A model generated the notes under the pieces. That model had not been told where the DNA came from. It saw only the letters and a program-made list of their open reading frames with translations, and did no database searches. The translations under genes and the position numbers were made by a program. Of a stretch of DNA of 64,000 bases, positions 9,899 through 18,800 are shown one piece after another. This DNA is from UBA4416 sp046594225 (GTDB lineage Bacteria; Bacteroidota; Bacteroidia; B-17B0; Aurantibacillaceae): assembly GCA_046594225.1 (NCBI GenBank), contig JBKJPW010000111.1, positions 1 to 64,000 of the forward strand, written 5' to 3'. Within the stretch, counting starts at the first letter, position 1; every line of letters begins with the position of its first letter.

Positions 9899-10011
9899 GG
9901 GCACGTCCCTGCAAAAAAGGCGCAGGGTCGGGCTGTCGCTACAATCTTTTTGCTAGTACTTCGGCAAGCTCAGTAACCAGCAAAAAGTATTTTCGCTTGC
10001 ATCCCTCGCGC
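9899..10011. repeat. Dispersed GC-rich intergenic element
   Basis: A GC-rich block inside an AT-rich gap, beginning GGGCACGTCCC and ending ATCCCTCGCGC. Its core is a hairpin CTTTTTGCT (946-954) / AGCAAAAAG (979-987, both plus 9000), which encloses TACTTCGGCAAGCTCAGTA, itself an imperfect inverted repeat. From memory it matches a recurrent Bacteroidota intergenic element containing GGGTCGGGCT and ATCCCT. No reading frame is supported. It sits between the divergent SPFH and flavoprotein genes. Confidence 0.6.
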
Positions 10012-10064
10012 AAAATATCAAACATCAATCATTTCCACCAAAAACTTTATTAAGTTTACACTCT

Positions 10065-11279
10065 GTGACTAAAAAACTCATAATTGTTATTGGCGGTGGG
10101 GCTGCTGGATTTTTTTCAGCAATCAATGCTGCTATTAACTTTCCGGATGCTAAAATCATTATTCTGGAAAAATCGAATAAGACTTTAACGAAAGTTAAAG
10201 TATCTGGCGGCGGACGTTGTAATGTAACTCATCATTGTTTTGAGAATAATGAATTAATTAAAAATTATCCTCGTGGCGAAAAAGAATTACGTCAAGTATT
10301 TTCCCAATTCTCTGTTCAAGATACTATTGATTGGTTTTTGAAAAGAGGCGTGAAGTTGAAAGTAGAGCAGGATGGAAGAATGTTTCCGGAAAGTAATACC
10401 AGCGAAACCATTATTAACTGTTTTTTGCAGGAAGCTCAAAAATATAACATTGATGTTAATTTGAATGAGGAAGTGTTATCCATTGAAAAACTAGAAGATG
10501 CGTTACAAATTAAAACCACTAAACAAAGTTATACAGCCAATGCTGTTATTTGCAGTATTGGCGGACATAATCAAGAAAAAAATTACGCTTTTTTAAAACA
10601 ATGCGGACATACCATTGACGAATTAATTCCGAGTTTGTTTACCTTGAACTTACCACAAAGTCACATTAAAGAACTAATGGGACTAAGTGTGAAAAATGGA
10701 ACGGTGAAAGTAAATGGAACTAAACATCAGTACACTGGTCCAGTTTTAATTACACACTGGGGCTTAAGCGGACCAGCTGTTTTAAAGTTATCTGCCTTTG
10801 CAGCCTACGATTTTTTTAAATTAAATTATCAAGCTGGTATTTCTGTGAATTGGACAGGTACTTATAACGAGGAAGAATTAAAAGAAGAATTGAGTTTACA
10901 ATTAGCTTCCAAATCTTTAATAGTTAATACACCATTATTTGAAATCCCTAAACGTTTGTGGGAGTATTTGGTTTTAAGAGCCGATATTAATGTATCAAAA
11001 CCGTGGATTGAAATCGGTAAAAAACAGTTGAATAAATTGGCTCAAGTGCTTTCTAATGATACTTACGATATGCACGGCAAAACAACCTTTAAAGAAGAAT
11101 TTGTAACATCAGGTGGCATTAATTTAAAAGAAGTTAATTTTAAAACTATGGAAAGTAAAAAAGTGCCTCATTTGTTTTTTTGTGGAGAAGTATTAAATAT
11201 TGATGGTATTACAGGAGGCTTTAATTTTCAAAATGCCTGGAGTACAGCTTGGATAGCGGCTAAGAATGTTATTCAATAA
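10065..11279 (+). CDS. HI0933/BaiN-like NAD(P)/FAD-dependent oxidoreductase
   Basis: A cytosolic flavoprotein of 404 residues. The dinucleotide-binding motif IGGGAAGFFSA is at ~9-19, VSGGGRCNVTH at ~46-56, and the family's C-terminal FAD motif GITGGFNFQNAWSTAW closes the chain. The start is a GTG codon immediately before the Rossmann strand. The HI0933 family includes BaiN-type bile acid reductases and RdsA-like proteins, but most members have no proven substrate and none is implied here. No operon partner. Confidence 0.85.
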   Translation: MTKKLIIVIGGGAAGFFSAINAAINFPDAKIIILEKSNKTLTKVKVSGGGRCNVTHHCFENNELIKNYPRGEKELRQVFSQFSVQDTIDWFLKRGVKLKVEQDGRMFPESNTSETIINCFLQEAQKYNIDVNLNEEVLSIEKLEDALQIKTTKQSYTANAVICSIGGHNQEKNYAFLKQCGHTIDELIPSLFTLNLPQSHIKELMGLSVKNGTVKVNGTKHQYTGPVLITHWGLSGPAVLKLSAFAAYDFFKLNYQAGISVNWTGTYNEEELKEELSLQLASKSLIVNTPLFEIPKRLWEYLVLRADINVSKPWIEIGKKQLNKLAQVLSNDTYDMHGKTTFKEEFVTSGGINLKEVNFKTMESKKVPHLFFCGEVLNIDGITGGFNFQNAWSTAWIAAKNVIQ

Positions 11280-11288
11280 TTAATTTAT

Positions 11289-11337
11289 TTTGTCAGTTCG
11301 ATCTGTCACCTAGAGCGGAGTTGAAGGGAGAGAACAA
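11289..11337. repeat. Dispersed intergenic repeat, copy 1
   Basis: TTTGTCAGTTCGA (11289-11301), then GAGCGGAGTTGA (11313-11324) and GAGAACAA share the same order as the reverse complement of 38643-38671, with an extra TCTGTCACCTA inserted. It lies between two convergent genes, a typical site for such elements, and may help end transcription. Confidence 0.55.
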
Positions 11338-11342
11338 AAAAT

Positions 11343-12614
11343 TTAACTAAACCTAATAGCCTTCATAGGCGTAATCTTGTTCAAAATCAAAGTCGGTAAA
11401 AACATCATCAACAAGCAGGTAATAATAGTGCCAATATTAATCCATACAAGATGTATGATAGATAAATTGATAGGTACAAACTCTAAATAATAAGTGGCAG
11501 GGTTTAGCGTGGCAAATTTAAATTGTAGTTGTAGCCAGCAAAATCCAATACCTATGAGATTTCCATATAATAACCCCTTCATTAGTAATTGTAATGATAC
11601 ATGGAAAAATATTTTCCGCACACTACTATTTGATAATCCTAATGCTTTTAAAATACCTACTAAATTGATGCGTTCTAAAATCAAAATCAGTAAAGCTGAA
11701 ATCATATTAATGGCGGCAACTAAAACCATCAACGTAATAATAATTTCGGCATTCACATCAATCATATCCAGCCAACTAAAAATCGAGCTTTGTAATTCTT
11801 TTACGGTTGCTACAGTATATTTATAACCTACAATGTCATTTACCTCCGAAGCTGATGGGTCTAATAAATTAAAATCTTTTAAATAAACTTCGTAGCCAGC
11901 TACTTCAGAGCTGTTCCAGTAATTTAATTTTTGTATTTGTTTTAAATCAACAAATACAAGGTTTTTATCAAAATCAGAAAAGCCAGTATTGAAGATACCT
12001 TTTATATAAAAGTCTTTTACACGAGGTTCGTAATTAATATAGTTTTGTCCAGCAAAGGTAGTATCGTCTAATTTCTTCTTAGTCATAAAATACACTAAGA
12101 GCTTTTGGTTTAATTTTAAGTGTAGTTTATCAGCTAGTGTTTGCGAAATGAAAATATCTTTACTAACGTCTATTTTATTAATTGATAATACAGTTCCTTC
12201 AGATACATAAGGTTTTAAATAATCCCAATCATAATCATCTGAAACGCCTTTTAAAATAACACCTTCGTTCTCTGTCTTCGTTTTTAAAATCCCATTTTTA
12301 GTCGCAAAAGACTGTATATGTTTAACATTAGTATTGGCTTTAAGATTTTGTAATAGTTGACTATCAAAGGCAATCGGATTGGGTTCTAAAGATTGATTAG
12401 GGTCGTAATCGTTTATTTGAAGATGGGCAGTAAAGGTGGTGATTTTATGGATAATTTGTTGCTGAAAACCTGTTACTACAGCCATTGTTATGATCATGAC
12501 CGCTACGCCTAATGCAATACCAGTAATTCCTATTTTAACAATAGGACTGGAGATATTGTTTTTTTCTTGCCCTTTGTTTAGGATACGTGTGGCTATGTAA
12601 CGCGAAAAATTCAT
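11343..12614 (-). CDS. LolC/FtsX-type ABC transporter permease
   Basis: Inner membrane permease of 423 residues. It has one N-terminal transmembrane segment after NFSRYIATRIL (~25-45), a large periplasmic MacB/LolC-like domain (~50-270), and three C-terminal segments (~280-310, 335-360, 385-410), the FtsX layout. Proteins of this class extract lipoproteins (LolCE) or drive mechanotransmission; the single-subunit form in Bacteroidota is commonly named a LolC/E-like permease. No ATPase gene is adjacent, so the partner is elsewhere. Confidence 0.85.
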   Translation of the reverse strand: MNFSRYIATRILNKGQEKNNISSPIVKIGITGIALGVAVMIITMAVVTGFQQQIIHKITTFTAHLQINDYDPNQSLEPNPIAFDSQLLQNLKANTNVKHIQSFATKNGILKTKTENEGVILKGVSDDYDWDYLKPYVSEGTVLSINKIDVSKDIFISQTLADKLHLKLNQKLLVYFMTKKKLDDTTFAGQNYINYEPRVKDFYIKGIFNTGFSDFDKNLVFVDLKQIQKLNYWNSSEVAGYEVYLKDFNLLDPSASEVNDIVGYKYTVATVKELQSSIFSWLDMIDVNAEIIITLMVLVAAINMISALLILILERINLVGILKALGLSNSSVRKIFFHVSLQLLMKGLLYGNLIGIGFCWLQLQFKFATLNPATYYLEFVPINLSIIHLVWINIGTIITCLLMMFLPTLILNKITPMKAIRFS

Positions 12615-12709
12615 TGCTGATAAAGATAATGATTTTTATTAATACTATTTTTTTGTGTTTTCTAAAAGCTTGTAATTGTTATATTTACACTGTTATTCTT
12701 ACTTAATAT

Positions 12710-13903
12710 ATGCGATTATATATCTTTTTTATTGGGCTTACTTTTATGAATGTCTTGATGTTTTCTCAAGGTGGTACACAGTCCTATCAGTCTATTACGA
12801 CAGGAGCACAACAAACAGAACTGTATTTACCGAAATTAAAAAATAAGAATGTTGCTATTGTTACTAATGCGTCTGGTATTATTGGAACCAGACACTTAGT
12901 AGATACTTTATTAAAACACAAAATTAAAATTGTTAAGATATTTGGCCCAGAACATGGTTTTAGAGGAACAGCGGATGCTGGCGAAAAAGTAAAAGGTGGA
13001 AAAGACCCACTAACAAACATTACTGTAGTATCATTATACGGTTCACACAAAAAACCTACTAAAGAAGATTTAAAAGGAATTGATATTGTGATATACGACA
13101 TTCAAGATGTAGGAGTGCGCTTTTATACATATATATCAACCATGACTTATGTTATGGAGGCTTGCGCTGAAAACAATAAAGAGTTAATTGTGTTTGACAG
13201 ACCGAACCCAAATGGATTTTATATCGATGGACCTGTGATGACGGATAAATATAAATCGTTTTTAGGATTACATCATGTGCCTATTGTTTATGGTATGACT
13301 TGTGGCGAATATGCAAAAATGGTAAATGGTGAAGGTTGGATGAAGAATAAAGTTAAATGTAAATTAGCTGTTATTCCTCTTCAAAATTATGACAGAACTA
13401 AATTTGTAACAGGCCTTCCAGTGAAACCTTCACCTAATTTACCAAATGATACGGCTATTTTATTATACCCAACTTTAGGTTTATTTGAAGGAACCATTGT
13501 AAGTTTAGGTCGTGGAACAGAGCATCCTTTTCAGTTTATTGGAAATCCATTTATTGATTCAATATCTTGTCCCTTTAAATTTACGCCTAAGTCAACCAGT
13601 ATTACTAAAAAACCAAAGTATCAAGATACGGTTTGCTATGGTGTTGATATGCGTTTGATGTATTTAACAATTTTGAAAAATAAACAAATCGATTTAACAA
13701 GTTTGAATTTGTTTTACCATCATAGTTTAAATAAACAGTCTGTATTTTTTGATAACAATTTTAATTACCATTCAGGTAATGAAGAGTTAAAACAGCAAAC
13801 GATTTTGAGTATTTCGCCAATGGATATTAGAGATTCTTGGAAAGCATCCATCTATGAATTTAAAAAAATTCGCCAGAAGTATTTAATCTATAAAGATTTT
13901 TAA
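12710..13903 (+). CDS. namZ: Exo-beta-N-acetylmuramidase NamZ (DUF1343)
   Basis: Periplasmic hydrolase of 397 residues that removes terminal MurNAc from peptidoglycan fragments, as established for the DUF1343 family. A signal peptide covers ~1-20 (LYIFFIGLTF...MFS). The family blocks are present: KNVAIVTNASGII, KIFGPEHGFRGTADAGEKV, YDIQDVGVRFYTY, FDRPNPNG and GLFEGTIVSLGRGTEHPF. No other cell wall recycling gene is next to it. The hydrolase lipoprotein gene follows 35 bases downstream on the same strand and may be cotranscribed. Confidence 0.9.
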   Translation: MRLYIFFIGLTFMNVLMFSQGGTQSYQSITTGAQQTELYLPKLKNKNVAIVTNASGIIGTRHLVDTLLKHKIKIVKIFGPEHGFRGTADAGEKVKGGKDPLTNITVVSLYGSHKKPTKEDLKGIDIVIYDIQDVGVRFYTYISTMTYVMEACAENNKELIVFDRPNPNGFYIDGPVMTDKYKSFLGLHHVPIVYGMTCGEYAKMVNGEGWMKNKVKCKLAVIPLQNYDRTKFVTGLPVKPSPNLPNDTAILLYPTLGLFEGTIVSLGRGTEHPFQFIGNPFIDSISCPFKFTPKSTSITKKPKYQDTVCYGVDMRLMYLTILKNKQIDLTSLNLFYHHSLNKQSVFFDNNFNYHSGNEELKQQTILSISPMDIRDSWKASIYEFKKIRQKYLIYKDF

Positions 13904-13938
13904 CACTGTTTTTTTTATTATTAACATAAATATATACT

Positions 13939-14949
13939 ATGCTATTTTTATCAAGATTAACTGCCATTTTTTTATTAATATTTTTTGTCAGCGCATGCCA
14001 AACTAATACTGAAGATGATCAAAATGCGAAAAAAGAAAATAAACTATTGCAATCGATTTCTGATGAATTAAGAGTAAAAGATACATTAAATAAATCCGCT
14101 GTAGAGGAAGGTAAATTAACTTATGAGTTGGCTTATGATAAATCGTTAACCTTGTTTCCTGTACCATATATTGAACAAGAAATTAAAACCAAATTTGGAA
14201 ACGCACATGTTATTGTAAGTGGTCCTGTAGACGGAGAACCTCTTGTTTTATTACATGGGATGAATGCCAGTTCCACCATGTGGTACCCTAATATAAAAGC
14301 ATTTTCTGAACATTACAGGGTTTATGCTATTGATTGTTTTTTGGAACCAGGGAAATCAGAATACATAGGAAAGGCATCAGGTATAAAAGAAATTATAGAT
14401 TGGTATTTTGAAATTTTCGATCAACTTCAAATTAAAAAGTTCAATTTAGTTGGAGCTTCACGCGGAGGCTGGTTGTCAGTTAATATTGCATTAAGATCAC
14501 CTTCAAGAATTAATAAATTAGTATTACTAAGTCCAGCGCAAACTTTTGGAATATTAAAACCTGGGTTGGATATTTTATTTAATGTAAATTACTCTGCTAA
14601 TCCTAAAAGAAAAAAATTGAGAGATGCCTTGGAAACTATGAGTTCAAATGTTGATAACATTAGCCAAATTTTTATTAATCAATATTACTTGGCTACACAA
14701 AAAGCAGGTCTAGATGCGGATATTTTAAAAATGCAACCATTTTTTAGATGGGAATTAAAAAAAATGAAAATGCCTATAATGGTATTAATAGGCGATAAAG
14801 ATATTATTAATGGTGAAATGAGTCTTCGTAGGGCAAAAAAACTGTGTTTAAATATAACAACAGGAACCATAAGCCAAGCTGGTCATTTTTTGTCGATGGA
14901 TCAATCGGATGCTGTAAATAAAAGAGTGCTTGAGTTTTTAAAACAATAG
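13939..14949 (+). CDS. Alpha/beta hydrolase lipoprotein
   Basis: A 336-residue lipoprotein with an alpha/beta hydrolase fold. The signal is IFLLIFFVSAC with lipidated Cys20. The hydrolase begins near residue 85; the oxyanion segment LLHGMNASSTMWYP is followed by the nucleophile elbow GASRGG with S174. D288 (in IGDKD) and H316 (in QAGHF) complete the triad. Residues 21-60 form a charged linker, as expected for an envelope-anchored enzyme. Substrate unknown; esterase or lactonase are equally possible. Confidence 0.85.
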   Translation: MLFLSRLTAIFLLIFFVSACQTNTEDDQNAKKENKLLQSISDELRVKDTLNKSAVEEGKLTYELAYDKSLTLFPVPYIEQEIKTKFGNAHVIVSGPVDGEPLVLLHGMNASSTMWYPNIKAFSEHYRVYAIDCFLEPGKSEYIGKASGIKEIIDWYFEIFDQLQIKKFNLVGASRGGWLSVNIALRSPSRINKLVLLSPAQTFGILKPGLDILFNVNYSANPKRKKLRDALETMSSNVDNISQIFINQYYLATQKAGLDADILKMQPFFRWELKKMKMPIMVLIGDKDIINGEMSLRRAKKLCLNITTGTISQAGHFLSMDQSDAVNKRVLEFLKQ

Positions 14950-15019
14950 AGTTATGAAAGATAAGGCATTAAATAATTTCATAAACCTAAATTAAATCAT
15001 ACTTTTACGCCACAAATTA

Positions 15020-15106
15020 GGAGAGGTGTCAGAGTGGTCGAACGAGCCCGCCTGGAAAGCGTGTATACGGGTAACTGTATCGAGGGTTCGAATCCCTCCC
15101 TCTCCG
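15020..15106 (+). tRNA. tRNA-Ser (GGA)
   Basis: The acceptor arms GGAGAGG (15020-15026) and CCTCTCC (15099-15105) pair fully, with discriminator G15106. The anticodon loop CTGGAAA (15052-15058) gives anticodon GGA, reading UCC/UCU. A long variable arm (TACGGGTAACTGTA) and the T arm GAGGGTTCGAATCCCTC are as expected for tRNA-Ser. CCA is not encoded. The anticodon stem CCCGC/GCGTG has one apparent C-T mismatch (15048/15062). Confidence 0.95.
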
Positions 15107-15110
15107 CTGA

Positions 15111-15150
15111 AAGGGACTTAGACTCAAAAAGAGAACTAAGTCCCTTTTTT
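15111..15150 (+). terminator. Intrinsic terminator of tRNA-Ser
   Basis: Stem AAGGGACTTAG / CTAAGTCCCTT with a loop of about 14 bases, followed by TTTTTT. It starts five bases after the tRNA 3' end and is its natural terminator. Confidence 0.85.
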
Positions 15151-15159
15151 ATTACAGCA

Positions 15160-15184
15160 AAATCGCCCGTTTGTCGGGCGATTT
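15160..15184. terminator. Second hairpin after tRNA-Ser
   Basis: Perfect 10-bp stem AAATCGCCCG / CGGGCGATTT with loop TTTGT. It follows the main terminator by ten bases and may act as a back-up terminator or RNA-stabilising hairpin. It lacks a long T tract. Confidence 0.5.
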
Positions 15185-15261
15185 CAGTAATAATGTAATT
15201 TAAATCCGTGGTTCGAAATGCCCCCTTTTCCTTGTCATATACCAAATGGAGTTGCTAGCTT

Positions 15262-15371
15262 TGAGTGGACAAAAAAGTTGAGAGTATATGCCCTAACTTA
15301 ACAACATGAAAAAAGAAAGAACAACTTACAATAAAAAACTTAAGATTAAGGTTGTAGAATTAACAGAATAG
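15262..15371 (+). pseudogene. Remnant of an IS3-like insertion sequence start
   Basis: TGAGTGGACAAAAAAGTTGAG resembles the terminal inverted repeat of IS3-family elements. Thirty bases later, 15306-15371 reads MKKERTTYNKKLKIKVVELTE then stops; the spacing of basic and hydrophobic residues resembles the N terminus of an IS3 OrfA transposase. Nothing further of the element is recognisable. Identification rests on pattern memory; a search would be needed to be sure. Confidence 0.4.
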
Positions 15372-15407
15372 AAAGGTAAATTATTTCACCAATTATAATT
15401 GTAAAAA

Positions 15408-15618
15408 ATGACAAAAATTAATAGCAATAAAAAGCAGTTGTCGTTACAACAACGTGAAGAATTACTTAAAGTATTGAACATGTGTTTTTAAAAAACATGA
15501 AACGTCATAAGGGTACAATAAGGTCTTTACGCACTACAACGGCGCTGAATCTTACTATGCTGTTAGAGGTTTTCGAGGCTCATCACAAGTTTTAATAAAA
15601 GGTAGCATAATTGTATAA
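15408..15618 (+). pseudogene. Decayed DUF4256 gene (internal deletion and frameshifts)
   Basis: Three short pieces in three frames resemble consecutive parts of a DUF4256 protein (normally ~180-190 aa). 15408-15491 reads MTKINSNKKQLSLQQREELL... and stops. 15482-15514 in another frame reads VFLKNMKRHKG, the N-terminal family motif (R/V)FxKNMxRHKG. 15526-15618 in the third frame reads YNGAESYYAVRGFRGS, the family's C-terminal motif. About 130 residues between the two motifs are missing. The gene is clearly non-functional. Family assignment is from memory of the motifs. It lies in the gene-poor gap 15185-15839 beside an IS remnant. Confidence 0.65.
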
Positions 15619-15712
15619 TAGCTGCTCGAAAAAATAAATTGATAAATTTTAAGATATTTCCACAATTGATTTCATTCAAACTTAAGGTAATACGAATTAA
15701 CTTCAATCAAAT

Positions 15713-15750
15713 AATCTAAATGTAGTGAAGTACTTTATTTAGATTTTTAT
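15713..15750. terminator. Possible terminator between pseudogene and hybrid kinase
   Basis: AATCTAAAT / ATTTAGATT form a 9-bp stem with a 15-base loop, followed on the + strand by TTTAT. Weak because it is AT-only. The rest of 15619-15839 is AT-rich with no recognised feature. Confidence 0.3.
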
Positions 15751-15839
15751 TATGTATTTATTAATCTGGGTATAATGTTCTGTTTACATAAATAATATTT
15801 GCAACTTTTTAACTTATATTTCACTTTCTAAATGATGTT

Positions 15840-18800
15840 TTATATTGCGCTAGCGGGCAGCGTTTTTTTTACTAATTCAATTATTTTATTATAGAGTAGT
15901 TTTTCATCTATTGGTTTTGCAATATAATCATTCATTCCTACTGCTTTACATTTTGCTAAATCAACCGTAGTTACATCAGCCGTTAAAGCAATAATAGGAA
16001 TGGTAGAATGCATTTTGTTACGGATATACTCTGTGGCCTCAAATCCATTCATTTCGGGCATCTGTAAATCCATTAAAATAATATCGTAAGCGTTGGTTTT
16101 CAATTTTTCAATGGCTATTTTTCCATTAGAAGCAATATCTCTTTCAAATCCAAAATCATCTAACAATGTTTTCATTAATAATTGGTTTAAAGCCATGTCT
16201 TCCACTACTAATACTCTAATGCCTTTAATCTCTTTATTTATATCAAGAGCATTCATTTCTAATTCGGTAGTAACTTTTGTTTTTTGAAAATCCAATGTAA
16301 AACTAAAAGAAGATCCCTCGTTAACCTTACTTTTAATTTTTATTTCTCCACCTTGTCCTTCTACTAATTGTTTAACTATAGCAAGACCTAACCCAGTACC
16401 TCCATATAAACTAGAGGTGTCGGCTGTTGCTTGCTGAAATTTTTCGAAGATACTTGATATATTATTTTCCGGTATACCAATCCCGGTATCCGAAATAGTA
16501 AATTCAATAGTTACTTTACGATTGTTTTCATTTAATAAACGAACTCCTACAATAATTGTTCCTTTAGATGTAAATTTAACGGCATTGCTTACTAAATTTA
16601 AAATAATCTGGTTTAAACGTATTGAATCTCCAAGTAATACCTTTGGTATTTTGTCATCGTAGTTTTTTACTAAAGTTAAATTCTTTTCTTGAATTTTTGT
16701 TTCAAATAAATGTAACATCGATGAAATAGAAGTTTCCATTTTAAATGGCGTATTTATAAATGTCATCTTTCCCGCATCTACTTTTGCTAAATCAAGTATA
16801 TCGTTGATCAAAACAATTAAGGCATCGCCACTTGTTTTAATGGCCTGTAAATATTCTTTCTGTTTTTCTGTTAAATCTGTTTTTAGTGCCACTTTTGTAA
16901 AGCCAATAATGGCATTCATAGGTGTACGAATTTCATGACTCATATTCGATAAAAATTGCTGTTTCGCTTTTGTTGCATCCTCTGCAATCAATGCGGCTCG
17001 TTCAGCTTTATCTTTTTCTTCCTTCGCAATCTCTTTCGCTAATTCTGCTAATATTGAAAGGTTTTTCCGTTCGGTAATATCTTCCATGGCTAAAAGAATT
17101 AATTGTTCTTTGTTTTTTTCATTTACCACATGCCTAGCATTTAATAATAATGTGCACTCACCAACATCAGGGAGCGTGATAATAATTTCATAATCATTCA
17201 GCTCAGTTTTTTTTGGAAGCACTTTTTCCAACAGAGAACGTAAGGGCGAACTATCAAATAAGTGGTTCTGCATTTCGTAAATTAATTGCCCCTCTGCTTC
17301 TATTTCAGAAATCTTGAATTTTTTAGAGAAAGAAGAGTTAATACTTTTGATACGAAGTTCCTTATCCAATACAGCAAATGGCTCACGAACGGTTGCAATA
17401 ATGGCTTCTGAATATTGGCGAGTCGAATTAATCAACTCTTGTTTATCAAGCATCTCTTGATTGATGATAATTAACTCTTCGTTAGTAGATTGCAATTCTT
17501 CTTTGGATGTTTCAAGTTCTTCATTCAAACTTTGTAGTTCTTCGCTACTGCTCAATAATTCTTCATTAGCACTTTGTAATTCTTCGTTAGCGGCTTCCTG
17601 ATCTTCAGTAATAGCACGCATATCTTCTCGGGTGAGCGTAATTTCTTTTTCCAACTGATCAATTCGTTGATGCGCTTCATCATTCATTATTTTTTCAGGA
17701 GATGATTTCCCCTTAATAGTTGCCTTTTTTTCAGGAAATAAAATTTTGTGAAAGAGTATTAAAAAGTGTGGCTCAACGTTATTGGTAAGGGGAAGAACTT
17801 CAATCGTTATTTGCATAATTTTCCCATCATATTTTACTAAAACCCCTTCTTTAATAGCCAATACATTGGTTGATTTAGCTTTATGCAAGGTATTACGTAA
17901 TTCGAAAGCCAAGCCTTCTCTGGCCATTTTAAGAAGATTAAATGTAGGTTTACCTTGTGGTGCTTCTAAAAATGGATTAATGGCGCCATTAATATGAACA
18001 ATATCCATTTGTTCATTTACAATAACGCTTGGTGGTGTATATTTTGAAAGGAGTAAGGTTTCCGCAGTTTTACGGAAATCGTTTTGCTGCACTTCAGGTA
18101 TGGTTGTTTTTTTGATTTTTTCTGCAAGTATGTTTTCTTTACGCTCGCTGGTATAATGGATAAAACGGTTAGGAACAGATTTGCGCAAATAGATTTTATC
18201 ATCTTTTGCAAAAGTAGAGAATAACTCTGCGGCAGGCCCACTTGTTTCAGATTTGCCCAATAAAAGAAACCCATTATCTTTTAAGGCATAATGAAAGGTG
18301 CTTAAGGCTCTTTTTTGTAAAAAGGTGTCCATGTAAATTAGCACATTACGACAACTTATCAAATCCATTTTAGCAAAAGGGGGGTCTTTTAGGAAGTCAT
18401 GAATAGCAAACACGCACATATCGCGAATTTGTCTGTTTACCTGATAGCCACCATTACTTTTTGTAAAATAGTTTTTTAAAACAGAATCAGGAACATTTTT
18501 TATGTCCGTGCTTCGATATATGCCTATTCTTGCTTTTGTAATAGCAGATTCTGAAATATCAGATGCAAATATTTGAATTTGTCTGCCGGATATTTTTTCT
18601 AAAAATTGATGTAGTGAGATGGCTAATGAATATACTTCTTCGCCTGTTGAGCATCCAGCTACCCATATTCGAATGGGATCGGAAACCGATTTATTTTTCA
18701 GTAAAGCCGGAAATACAGTTTGAGTAATGGTTTGAAATATTTTTGGGTCACGAAAAAATGAGGTGACGGGTATGAGCATATCATGAAAAAGAGCGTCCTG

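Noticed and set aside
9747..9956. 69-aa plus-strand frame
   Set aside because: Antisense to the SPFH gene start, then enters the repeat element; not coding.
14997..15245. 82-aa minus-strand frame ending in REGFEPSIQLPVYTLSRRARS
   Set aside because: It is the antisense of tRNA-Ser and its terminators, a well-known false protein; no real gene.
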